Source of the DNA: Paraclostridium ghonii
Lineage (GTDB): Bacteria > Bacillota > Clostridia > Peptostreptococcales > Peptostreptococcaceae
Length of the DNA: 64,000 bases
Assembly: GCF_030815085.1 (NCBI RefSeq)
Contig: NZ_JAUSWG010000005.1
Direction: 5' to 3' (one strand)
Shown here: positions 8,716-16,762 of the stretch, in pieces
Numbering within the stretch: the first letter of the stretch is position 1
Layout of the letters: every line of letters begins with the position of its first letter
Program-made: the position numbers and the translations under genes
The notes under the pieces: generated by a model
Databases searched by the model: none
What the model was told of the DNA's origin: nothing
The model's input: the letters and a program-made list of their open reading frames with translations, nothing else

Positions 8716-8753
8716 ACAAAAAGGTATTGACTATATAGTCAATACCTTTTTCA
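8716..8753. terminator. Bidirectional terminator
   Basis: AAAAAGGTATTGACTAT is followed directly by its reverse complement, giving a perfectly symmetric hairpin with A-runs and T-runs at both ends. It separates the convergent Lrp-type regulator and the calcium ATPase. Confidence 0.8.
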
Positions 8754-8794
8754 TGTATTTCAATTTTTATTACTAATTTCAATAATACTACTCT

Positions 8795-11488
8795 CTATTT
8801 GTTTGCTAATTCTAATTCAATTTCCTCAATCTCTTTAATCTCTTTAATCTCTTTAATCTCAGAGTCATCTTTAAATAACAATTTATCAATTAATTTTCTT
8901 AACATATCAAATGGAATAATAGTTATTGATAAACAAATTACTACTAACCAATTTTGTAAAGTTATAGGAGTACAGCTAAATAAATCGCCTCCAATAATAG
9001 TTAATATAACTTGAACTATTACAATTGTCCCCATAACTTTTGTAAAATCTTTATTTTCCTTAATATACTCAAAAATATTTAGTCCTTCACTTCTAACGTT
9101 AAATCCGTTAAAGACTGCTGCTAATACAAACATAGAAAAATATCCTGTTAGATGAGCCTCACTTGTTGTAAACATATCTCTAAACATAGGAAGTTTTAAG
9201 AATGCTAAACTTAATATAACTACCCATGCCCCAGCAAAACCAACTTGGTTCATCATTTTTCTTGATACAATACTTTGAGTTCTTGACTTAGGTCTCTCTT
9301 TCATGTATGACTTAAGAGCTGGTTCTGATCCTAATGCTAAAGCCCCTAACCCATCCATTATTAAGTTAATCCAAAGAATATGTGTAATTTTTAATGGTTG
9401 TCCTATTCCTATAAATGGTCCTATTGCGCAAATTGCTACTGCTGCTACATTAATAGTTAATTGGAATTTAATGAACTTTAATATATTATTATATATAGTT
9501 CTTCCATATAATATTGCACTTTCTATTGATTTAAAATTATCATCTAGTATAACTATATCTCCAACTTCTTTAGCTACATCTGTACCTGAACCCATAGCAA
9601 ATCCAACGTCTGCTCTCTTTAATGCAGGGGCATCATTAACTCCATCACCTGTCATTCCACATACTAATCCTAGTTCTTGAGCAATTTTAACCATCCTAGA
9701 TTTATCTGTAGGAAGAGCTCTAGCTATAACTTTCAAGTTATGCATTATACCTTTAACTTCTTCATCAGTCATGTTGTTTAACTCTTCTGAAGTTAGTGCT
9801 ATATCATTATCATTTTCAATCAGTCCACTATCCTTCGCTATAGCAACTGCTGTTTCTTTTCTATCTCCAGTTATCATTACGACCTGAATTCCTGCATTTT
9901 TAACTTCTTTAATAGCTTCTCTTGCTTCTGGTCTAACATCATCTCTTACCCCAACAAAACCTACTATTACTAAGTCTTCAGGAAGTGTATCCTCTATTAA
10001 TTCACTTTCACTATAAGCAAATGATAAAACTCTCATGGATTTTTTTGCAAGTTCATCTATTTTTTTATTTATACTTTGTTTTGATATTTCTACTATATCC
10101 CCATTTTCATTAATATACTTAGTTGCCTTCGTTAATAATCTTTCTGGGGCTCCTTTATATACCGTTTTATCTCTTAATTGAGCTGCAGAATATTTATTTG
10201 TTGAGTTAAATTGTTGAGTTTTAACTACCTCTATATCACTGTATTTATCATAGTCTTTTTTAGTTAAAAAATTAAGTAATGCTTTGTCTGTAGCATTCCC
10301 TCCTATAACATTGCATTCACTATCAAACATTGCTCCTGTGTTTTTGCCTATACAATGTGCCATAAGTTCTTTTATAACTTTACTATTATTGTAACTAGTT
10401 TTTATATCCCCATCAAAAAATTCTACAACTTCTAATTTACCTTTTGTTATTGTTCCTGTTTTATCACTAAATAAAATATTAAGCGATCCTGCTGTTTCAA
10501 TACCTATTGGTTTTCTAACCAATACATTGTTTTTTAGCATTTTTGATGTATTTCTCATTAACACTATAGCAATCATTAATGGTAGACCCTCTGGAACTGC
10601 CATAACTATAATTACTACTGCAAGCATTATTGTTTCTAATAGTTGTTTTACTATTTCAATAGCTCCTAGATTTAAGTATTCATTAAATCCACCAACACTT
10701 ATAACATTTTGAGACGTTAGTACAATAGCAATAGCTATGGCACCTATATAACCAAACTTAGAGATTTTATCTGCTAAATCCGTAAGTTTAACTTTTAAAG
10801 GACTATCTATACCATCTTCTGCCATATCCTTAGCCATATCTCCCATAACTGTATCCATTCCTACTTTAGTTACAAGCATAACACCTGCCCCATTTACAGT
10901 TACAGCTCCTCTAAATAAAGATGATTCATCTACAAATGTATCTCCTGTTATAGTAATTGCAACTTCTCTATATGCTTCTATGCTGAAATCTTTTCCTACA
11001 GCAGTTTTTTTACATTCTTCAGCTTCTCCATTTAAAGCCGAGTTATCTACTCTAATATCGCCTTCAATAACAATTCCATCTGCAGGTATTTTATCTCCAC
11101 TTTGGATTATTACGTAATCTCCAACAACAACATCATCAATATATATCTCTACTACTTCTTTATCTCTATAAACCTTACACTTTTCTTTTTCTGTACTGCT
11201 TTTTAGCTTTCGATACTCATTATCTGAGGCCATTTCTGTTTTTGCAGATATTACCGTTACCAAAAATATTGATAATACTATTCCAGCTATTTCACCCCAT
11301 TCGGCATATTTAAATATTGCCATTACTCCCATTATTATTGCTATTGCTAGAAGTAATTTTATCATAGGGTCATCAAAAGCTGCCTTAAACTTATCCATAA
11401 ACGTTTCAGGTTTAGATTCTTCTACAATATTACTACCGTATAGTTCTCTATTCCTTTCTACTTCTTCTTTAGTTAAACCATTAAACAT
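8795..11488 (-). CDS. PMCA-type calcium-transporting P-type ATPase
   Basis: A membrane ATPase of 897 residues that exports Ca2+ (or a similar cation). Seen: actuator motif LNGEAEE (NGE in place of the usual TGE), the M4 signature VPEGLPL, phosphorylation site DKTGTITKGK, nucleotide-binding KGAPERLL, hinge MTGDGVNDAPALKRADVGFAMG and the M6 helix NLIMDGLGALALGSEPA, which is PMCA-like. The ATG at 11488 has GGAGG upstream; a longer 916-codon reading has no site. The tail is a run of KEI repeats encoded by 9-bp tandem repeats. It is the last gene after yceG, telA and three terD genes, 107 bases behind the last terD, so it is probably part of the Ter stress unit. Confidence 0.9.
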   Translation of the reverse strand: MFNGLTKEEVERNRELYGSNIVEESKPETFMDKFKAAFDDPMIKLLLAIAIIMGVMAIFKYAEWGEIAGIVLSIFLVTVISAKTEMASDNEYRKLKSSTEKEKCKVYRDKEVVEIYIDDVVVGDYVIIQSGDKIPADGIVIEGDIRVDNSALNGEAEECKKTAVGKDFSIEAYREVAITITGDTFVDESSLFRGAVTVNGAGVMLVTKVGMDTVMGDMAKDMAEDGIDSPLKVKLTDLADKISKFGYIGAIAIAIVLTSQNVISVGGFNEYLNLGAIEIVKQLLETIMLAVVIIVMAVPEGLPLMIAIVLMRNTSKMLKNNVLVRKPIGIETAGSLNILFSDKTGTITKGKLEVVEFFDGDIKTSYNNSKVIKELMAHCIGKNTGAMFDSECNVIGGNATDKALLNFLTKKDYDKYSDIEVVKTQQFNSTNKYSAAQLRDKTVYKGAPERLLTKATKYINENGDIVEISKQSINKKIDELAKKSMRVLSFAYSESELIEDTLPEDLVIVGFVGVRDDVRPEAREAIKEVKNAGIQVVMITGDRKETAVAIAKDSGLIENDNDIALTSEELNNMTDEEVKGIMHNLKVIARALPTDKSRMVKIAQELGLVCGMTGDGVNDAPALKRADVGFAMGSGTDVAKEVGDIVILDDNFKSIESAILYGRTIYNNILKFIKFQLTINVAAVAICAIGPFIGIGQPLKITHILWINLIMDGLGALALGSEPALKSYMKERPKSRTQSIVSRKMMNQVGFAGAWVVILSLAFLKLPMFRDMFTTSEAHLTGYFSMFVLAAVFNGFNVRSEGLNIFEYIKENKDFTKVMGTIVIVQVILTIIGGDLFSCTPITLQNWLVVICLSITIIPFDMLRKLIDKLLFKDDSEIKEIKEIKEIEEIELELANK
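8832..8858 (-). repeat. 9-bp tandem repeat in the ATPase C-terminus
   Basis: Three perfect copies of TCTTTAATC on the plus strand (GATTAAAGA in coding sense), flanked by partial copies. They encode KEI units in the charged cytoplasmic tail. Because the unit is a multiple of three, copy-number change would lengthen or shorten the tail without a frameshift. Confidence 0.8.
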
Positions 11489-11519
11489 ATTATTCCTCCA
11501 AATTTTTTTACAAAATAAT

Positions 11520-11573
11520 TTAGAGTGATACCTTAAGAAATACATTAGTATTTTCTATATCTTATCACTCTAA
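11520..11573 (-). other. Inverted repeat between the last terD and the ATPase gene
   Basis: Perfect 11-bp arms, TTAGAGTGATA (11520-11530) and TATCACTCTAA (11563-11573), are separated by 32 bases in the 107-base gap. There is no strong T-run after it in the direction of the operon, so it may be a partial terminator, an RNA processing site or an operator. I cannot tell which. Confidence 0.5.
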
Positions 11574-11595
11574 TAAATATTGATAATATTAACTC

Positions 11596-12228
11596 TTAAT
11601 TAAATAGTTGTAATATCCCATTTAAGTCGGCTACTTTGCCTTCTCCTACAGCTTTAAATTGCCATTCACCGTTTTCACGTAAAAGTTCTGAGAATATTAC
11701 TGAAGTCGCTGTAGATCCGTCTTCTTTTAAATTGAACCTACATAGTTCCTTTTCTCCATTATTTATATCAACTAATCTAACATATGAGTTATTTACCATT
11801 CCAAATGTTTGTCTTCTTTCTTGTGCGTTGTGAATAGTTACAACAAATACAATTTTATAGATACTTGAATTAATATTATCTAAATCAATAAATATTTGTT
11901 CATCATCACCATCTCCAGCTCCAGTTCTATTATCCCCAGCTAAGTAGATACCTTGACCTTGTTTATTATTAAAAAATATTACATTTTCTACAGATCTAAA
12001 TTTATTGTTTTCGTCTAGTAAAAATGCTGCTATATCTAAATCAAAATCAGATCCATTGTTTGCTACATCCCATCCTGCTCCTAACATTACTTTCTTAATT
12101 CCAGGATTTTTCTTTGTTAAATCTAAAATATCATTTTTCTGTAAGTTAAGTATAGCACCTTGATTTGAATTCGCATTATTTGATTCATTGTTAATTTTAT
12201 TAAAATTTGATCCTAAATTAATAGCCAT
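11596..12228 (-). CDS. TerD-family stress protein (third terD copy)
   Basis: A cytoplasmic TerD-domain protein of 210 residues. TerD folds bind Ca2+ through acidic loops and are linked to tellurite, colicin, phage and oxidative stress tolerance. The acidic signatures GSDFDLDIAAFLL and GAGDGDDEQIFIDL are intact. The N-terminus carries a low-complexity Asn/Ser stretch before the usual ILNLQKNDILDL. Start 12228 (ATG, MAINLG) is preferred over an upstream GTG because it matches the paralogue at 13457 (MAINFG) and leaves room for the GGGGTGGG site. It lies 11 bases after the second terD copy, in the same operon. Confidence 0.9.
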   Translation of the reverse strand: MAINLGSNFNKINNESNNANSNQGAILNLQKNDILDLTKKNPGIKKVMLGAGWDVANNGSDFDLDIAAFLLDENNKFRSVENVIFFNNKQGQGIYLAGDNRTGAGDGDDEQIFIDLDNINSSIYKIVFVVTIHNAQERRQTFGMVNNSYVRLVDINNGEKELCRFNLKEDGSTATSVIFSELLRENGEWQFKAVGEGKVADLNGILQLFN

Positions 12229-12239
12229 AATTCCCACCC

Positions 12240-12821
12240 CTATCTATACATTTTGCTTAAACTTGAAACTGTAGCATCTAATAATTTTCCTACAGCTTTA
12301 AATTTCCAACTTCCATTTTCTTTATACAATTCAGAGAATATTGTCGCTGTATTATTTCCTCCATCTTCACTTAAATTGTATCTACATATTTCTTCATTTC
12401 TTTTATCTTCATTCACTAATCTAACATAAGCATTCTTTACCTTAGAAAAGTTTTGTCGTCTTCCTTTAGCGTCATATATTATAACTGAAAAAACCAACTT
12501 ATTGCAATCTTTTGGGAGTTTGTCAAGTGATATCGATATTTTTTCATCATCACCATCACCTTTACCTGTCAAATTATCTCCATGAAGTCTTATACCTTTA
12601 CCATTTAAGTGGTTAAAATATATTATTGGATCGCTACTTTTTATTAACTTTTCATCTTCTCCTAGTAATAATGCAACTAAGTCTAAATCATAATCAGCAC
12701 CCAATCCAAAAAATCCTTTTTTTGCTACATCCCAACCACAAGCTACTAGTATGTTTTTTAATCCTGGTTCTTTCTTACTCAAATCTAAAATATCATTTTT
12801 TTGTAAATTTAATAATGCCAT
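12240..12821 (-). CDS. TerD-family stress protein (second terD copy)
   Basis: A TerD-domain protein of 193 residues, the most divergent of the three copies here. It keeps LDLVALLLGED and the acidic GKGDGDDEKISISLDKLP loop that binds Ca2+ in the family, but has an insertion (KKGFFGLGADYDL) before the first acidic loop. It starts with MALLNLQKNDILDL without the N-terminal extension of its neighbours. The spacing of 36 bases to the first copy and 11 to the third supports one transcript. Having three unequal paralogues suggests heteromeric assemblies; that is inference. Confidence 0.9.
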   Translation of the reverse strand: MALLNLQKNDILDLSKKEPGLKNILVACGWDVAKKGFFGLGADYDLDLVALLLGEDEKLIKSSDPIIYFNHLNGKGIRLHGDNLTGKGDGDDEKISISLDKLPKDCNKLVFSVIIYDAKGRRQNFSKVKNAYVRLVNEDKRNEEICRYNLSEDGGNNTATIFSELYKENGSWKFKAVGKLLDATVSSLSKMYR

Positions 12822-12857
12822 AGTAATTTCCCCTTATCATAATTGTAATATAGTTTT

Positions 12858-13457
12858 TTATATATATAAGCTTAAAATACCATTTAAGTCTGCAATTTTT
12901 CCATCCCCAATAGCTTTGAATCTCCAATCACTTCCATCTCTGTACAGCTCTGCAAATACAACAGATGTAACTGTTGATCCATTTTCTTTTAAATTGAATT
13001 TACATAATTCTTTTTCATTATTTTCTGCATCTAATAATCTAACATAAGAATTTTCAACCATCCCAAATGTTTGTCTTTTCATTTGAGCTTCATGAATAGT
13101 GACTACGAATACTATTTTAGCTACATCATTTCTTATCAAAGATAAGTCAATTTGTATTCTTTCATCATCACCTTCTCCTGCACCTGTTCTATTGTCACCC
13201 TCTAACCTTATACCACTACCTTCCATATTATTAAAGAAGATAACATCCTCAGGTATTCTGCCAACTTTATTATTACTATTTAATAAAAATGCAGCTATAT
13301 CTAAATCAAAATCTTGTCCAGTTAATGCTACATCCCATCCTGCTCCTAAAATAACCTTTTTAAGACCTGGATTTTTCTTTGTTAAATCTAAAATATCATT
13401 TTTTTTCAAATTCAATGCATTTACATTATTGTTGTTCATCCCAAAATTTATAGCCAT
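12858..13457 (-). CDS. TerD-family stress protein (first terD copy)
   Basis: A TerD-domain protein of 199 residues with intact acidic loops, GQDFDLDIAAFLL and GAGEGDDERIQIDL. It has GWDVA near residue 40 and the conserved KRQTFGMVENSYVRL strand. It is closest in sequence to the third copy. A clear AAGGAGG precedes the ATG. It lies 31 bases after telA in the same direction. Family knowledge links TerD with TelA and YceG-type proteins in membrane-associated stress complexes; the exact stress cannot be read here. Confidence 0.92.
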   Translation of the reverse strand: MAINFGMNNNNVNALNLKKNDILDLTKKNPGLKKVILGAGWDVALTGQDFDLDIAAFLLNSNNKVGRIPEDVIFFNNMEGSGIRLEGDNRTGAGEGDDERIQIDLSLIRNDVAKIVFVVTIHEAQMKRQTFGMVENSYVRLLDAENNEKELCKFNLKENGSTVTSVVFAELYRDGSDWRFKAIGDGKIADLNGILSLYI

Positions 13458-13488
13458 CTCAATTTCCTCCTTGTATGTTAATTTTTAA

Positions 13489-14769
13489 TTATACATTAGT
13501 AATATTTTTTTTCATTCTATGTTTTAAACTTTCTAACTTACTTGAATTTTCTTTTCTTTGAATTCTATTATTTTCTTGAATCGATTTTGTTTCCTCAATT
13601 CCCTTCATAATAGTTTCATATGATTTTTCTAGAGTTTCAATTGCAATAGAACTTCCAGAAGCCATTTTTGCAATTTCAACAGACTGTCTAGCAGTATTTG
13701 AAGCATTTCTCATTATAAGTTCATTAGTTTTTTCATCTAATTGCTTAATAGATTTTGCTTGTATCTCTTGTCTCTTTAGTATTATAGCCTGAGCTAAGCA
13801 TTGTTTAAATATCGGAAGAGTTATTATAAATGATGAATTAATCTTTCTCATTAAATTAAAGTTTGACATTTGCATAGTCTGTATCATAGGTGCTGCTTGA
13901 ATTGCTACATTTTCAGCAATTTGTAAATCATATACCCTCTGAGATAGCATGTCCTTACTTATTGCAAGCCTTTGAAGCATCATCTGTTTCTCTTCTTCAC
14001 CTAATGACATATCCATAGATAACTGGTTTGTATAGTTGTCAATTTCTTCTACAGCTATCTCTCCTGCTACAATATATTTTTCTAAAGCCTGATAATAGCT
14101 TAAATTTCCATTATACAATTTTTTTAAATTAACATTAGATTCTTTAATATCATTTTCATATTTTTTAAGAAGAACATATACTTTTTCAACTTCATACCCC
14201 ATCGAATCGTATTTTTGAAATAATTTAGCAATGCTATTACCTAAATTCTTCATAAACTTAGATAACACAGAACCTCCTTTAATGTTTTCTAACTCTTTAA
14301 CATCAAATTTATCCATTATTTTAGTTAAGGTAATTAACATCTCACCAGCTTCTTCAGATTTTACTTCTTTCATTGAATTTAATAATTGATCTGAAATTTT
14401 TGATATATTTTCACTTACTTGTTGCCCAAACATAATTATGGAGTTCGGATTATCTAGGTTAATTTCACTAGTAAGATTTTGAACCTCTTTCATACCTCTT
14501 AACCTTTGTTTATATGCTGTTATATTTTCAAAATTAGTTTCTTGATCTTGAGATAGGGTTGTATTATTCATAGACTGCATCATATTATTTCCTTGGTACC
14601 CCATATTCATATTATTCATATTCATGTTGTTACCTTGGTATCCCATATTCGTATTGTTCATATTCATGTTGTTACCTTGGTATCCCATGTTCATATCTTC
14701 ATATAATGTTTCATCATTGTTAACTAATCCACTATCATCTATTCCTTTTAACTTACCTGTACTATTCAT
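13489..14769 (-). CDS. telA: TelA-family toxic anion resistance protein
   Basis: A cytoplasmic, largely helical protein of 426 residues of the TelA (toxic anion resistance) family. Residues from about 80 to the end form the long coiled-coil TelA domain, with motifs such as IAVEEIDNYTNQL and MQTMQMSNFNLMRKINSSF typical of the family. The first 75 residues are unusual: three copies of a 14-residue Asn/Met-rich unit (MGYQGNNMNMNN) from a 42-bp tandem repeat. It follows the yceG-like gene by 11 bases. TelA proteins occur beside TerD in Bacillus and clostridial stress operons; their biochemical role is not established. Confidence 0.88.
   Translation of the reverse strand: MNSTGKLKGIDDSGLVNNDETLYEDMNMGYQGNNMNMNNTNMGYQGNNMNMNNMNMGYQGNNMMQSMNNTTLSQDQETNFENITAYKQRLRGMKEVQNLTSEINLDNPNSIIMFGQQVSENISKISDQLLNSMKEVKSEEAGEMLITLTKIMDKFDVKELENIKGGSVLSKFMKNLGNSIAKLFQKYDSMGYEVEKVYVLLKKYENDIKESNVNLKKLYNGNLSYYQALEKYIVAGEIAVEEIDNYTNQLSMDMSLGEEEKQMMLQRLAISKDMLSQRVYDLQIAENVAIQAAPMIQTMQMSNFNLMRKINSSFIITLPIFKQCLAQAIILKRQEIQAKSIKQLDEKTNELIMRNASNTARQSVEIAKMASGSSIAIETLEKSYETIMKGIEETKSIQENNRIQRKENSSKLESLKHRMKKNITNV
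14591..14696 (-). repeat. 42-bp tandem repeat within telA
   Basis: Units begin at 14591, 14633 and 14675 (each starting CCTTGGTA on the plus strand), two full and one partial. They encode the MGYQGNNMNMNN repeats in frame, so copy changes keep the reading frame. Confidence 0.85.
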
Positions 14770-14780
14770 ATCAATCTCCT

Positions 14781-16328
14781 CTATATTTTTAAAATTTTTG
14801 ATATAAAATTCTTTTTCAAATTTATTACATCTCCATATTCTGATGTATAGTTCATTTGTTCAAGTCTTACTACATTTATACTATTGTATTTTAAAATATT
14901 ATTTATATTAAACAGTCCCGCTGGATTAAATATTACTATATCGATTCCAATTGTATGTAAATATGCTAACAACATAACCATATAATCAGAAATTAAACAT
15001 TCATTATTTAAATATATAACTATCTTAGGTATACTACTTGTAAAATCAAAATTATCTATGCTTCTTACAATTTGTTCATCCATAGATAAAACTATAGCAA
15101 GAAATTTCAATACTTTCTCTTTATCTAGGTACACGTTGAATATATCTTTTTTTGAAATTACCTCATTAAATTTATTTAAAATAAAATTTTGAATCTCGTT
15201 GCTATATTTTCCAAATCTATATATAGGTAGCTTTTTTATTTCTTCTATATCAAAAGTTCCATCGCTTAATTGACAAAACATCAAAGAATATATTTCATCA
15301 TCTTTTAGATAATTTCTACTTATATCTCCATGGTTAAAAAACAATGTATTTTTAGATTCACTACAAAACTTTACTAACTTTTGAAATTCAATCTTATTGT
15401 TAAATTGACCGTCTATCTTATAGAAAAAACATGGAACCTTAACTAAATTATTCTCAACATTGAAACCAGGTCTTACCTTAGAAACCTCATTCCAATATAT
15501 GTATATATCTTCTAATACAGTATCTAGTAATAAACTCTTTGTATCTCCATTTCTAAATTGCCATGGCCTATATATTCCACTATTATTAAAAAGATTTTCT
15601 TGTACCTCTTGTTGAATATATTTTGTTATAGTTTCAACACTGTCTATAGACTGTCCATTTTTTGATTTTTCTTTAAATGTTTCTATTTCTTCTATATTTA
15701 TATAATTTTTTAGTGTACTCAATTTATCTTCATCTATTTCTTCAAAAAATTCTTCCTTTAAAGGATTTATATAAATAACGTCAAATTTCATCATTCTCAA
15801 CATAATTAAAAAATAGATTTCATGCCTAGTTATATTTCCATAATAAATACATTTTGGGTTAATATCAGAATAAAAATTTACTTTTCTAACAAAGCTATAT
15901 GTCCACACTATAAGTTTAGTAATGAAATTATTTCTTATATTTTCGTTAAAAAAGCTTTCTTTTTTTATAGATAACTGAACAACATAGTTGAGTGAATGCA
16001 GAAATTTTTTGTTAATTTCTAAATCATCGAATAAAGTAATATCTTGATTTTGTATATTTGATATATTCATAGTGTTTAATTCATTATATACATATTGTAT
16101 AAGTTCCATTTCTCCTATCATAGGTATAGAACCATCAAAAAATAATGTATTTTCTTTATTTTCTTCTATTTTATCGTCTAAAGTTTTTAAGATATTATTA
16201 TAAATAGCTTTATCCTCTATCCCTATAAATCTATAAAAATAAGCTTGAAAATCTCCTTCAGCATTACTTCTTTCTAACTTTTTTCTAAATATAATATTAA
16301 TTGCTTCAATTAAATTTATATAAATCAC
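14781..16328 (-). CDS. yceG: YceG-like component of the Ter/TelA stress operon
   Basis: A cytoplasmic protein of about 515 residues resembling Bacillus YceG (PF14266 type), found next to telA and terD genes. The conserved early part FFDGSIPMIGEMEL and IYRPWQFRNGDTKSLLLDTV are recognisable. It is predicted to be the first gene of the operon. The start is odd: AAGGAGGTGAT is a near-perfect anti-16S match, but the only in-frame standard codon nearby is a GTG (16328) lying inside that site. The conserved N-terminus begins right after it, so an AUA or AUU start about 2-8 bases further on is possible. The coordinates use the GTG as a placeholder. Confidence 0.75.
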   Translation of the reverse strand: MIYINLIEAINIIFRKKLERSNAEGDFQAYFYRFIGIEDKAIYNNILKTLDDKIEENKENTLFFDGSIPMIGEMELIQYVYNELNTMNISNIQNQDITLFDDLEINKKFLHSLNYVVQLSIKKESFFNENIRNNFITKLIVWTYSFVRKVNFYSDINPKCIYYGNITRHEIYFLIMLRMMKFDVIYINPLKEEFFEEIDEDKLSTLKNYINIEEIETFKEKSKNGQSIDSVETITKYIQQEVQENLFNNSGIYRPWQFRNGDTKSLLLDTVLEDIYIYWNEVSKVRPGFNVENNLVKVPCFFYKIDGQFNNKIEFQKLVKFCSESKNTLFFNHGDISRNYLKDDEIYSLMFCQLSDGTFDIEEIKKLPIYRFGKYSNEIQNFILNKFNEVISKKDIFNVYLDKEKVLKFLAIVLSMDEQIVRSIDNFDFTSSIPKIVIYLNNECLISDYMVMLLAYLHTIGIDIVIFNPAGLFNINNILKYNSINVVRLEQMNYTSEYGDVINLKKNFISKILKI

Positions 16329-16509
16329 CTCCTTGTATAACGTAGGTATTTAAAAATATTTATAAAATTTCTAATCAGCGACTTTTATCATTTATTATTA
16401 TAGTTAAAGCTATAACTTGCCTTCATTATTTTATAGTGTTGGATTAAAATGCTATTTTAGCAGGTTCAGTGTAATGAAATGATATAACTGATTAAACTCT
16501 CTTGGTAAG

Positions 16510-16534
16510 GTTAAAACTGGATAAAAGTTTTAAC
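16510..16534. promoter_or_regulatory. Perfect dyad upstream of the Ter operon (operator candidate)
   Basis: GTTAAAACT (16510-16518) and AGTTTTAAC (16526-16534) are perfect 9-bp inverted repeats with a seven-base spacer, in the 430-base gap before the yceG-like gene and next to a TATAAT-like stretch. No terminator or known riboswitch is visible in this gap (16329-16663). A regulator binding site is the likeliest reading. Confidence 0.4.
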
Positions 16535-16663
16535 ATATAATATAGTTACTATTTTTATTATACATATCTTCATATACATTTTTTGTCATTTATTGTCACT
16601 TTTTTTACTTTTTTATTAAAGTTTAATTAATTTTGATGAATTTTTAATGTTTTTCTATAAATA

Positions 16664-16697
16664 AAAACACATCAATAAAAATTTATCAATGTGCTTC
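16664..16697 (-). terminator. Probable terminator after the histidine kinase gene
   Basis: In minus-strand sense CACAT..ATAAA pairs with TTTAT..ATGTG with a small internal loop and runs into TTTTTATTTAT. It lies about 65 bases after the kinase stop. Confidence 0.6.
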
Positions 16698-16762
16698 TTT
16701 AATACCTATTTTTTGAAATATACTCATAAATCTTAGGCTTACTAAATGCTATAACTTTTATA

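Noticed and set aside
9303..9680. Open frame of 125 codons opposite the calcium ATPase
   Set aside because: It is antisense to highly conserved P-type ATPase motifs, has no ribosome binding site, and its composition is that of a reversed transmembrane region.
12751..13488. Plus-strand frames across the terD genes
   Set aside because: They are mirror images of conserved acidic TerD loops and have no plausible initiation sites.
14591..14696. Direct repeats resembling a short CRISPR array
   Set aside because: The period of 42 bases has no unique spacers, and the repeats are in frame inside telA.
11596..16328. Calling the Ter operon a tellurite resistance operon
   Set aside because: TerD and TelA genes are common in strains without tellurite exposure; the sequence gives no evidence for that substrate.
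16329..16663. Manganese (yybP-ykoY) riboswitch before the Ter operon
   Set aside because: Such elements often precede cation-related genes, but no matching conserved internal loop or terminator is seen.
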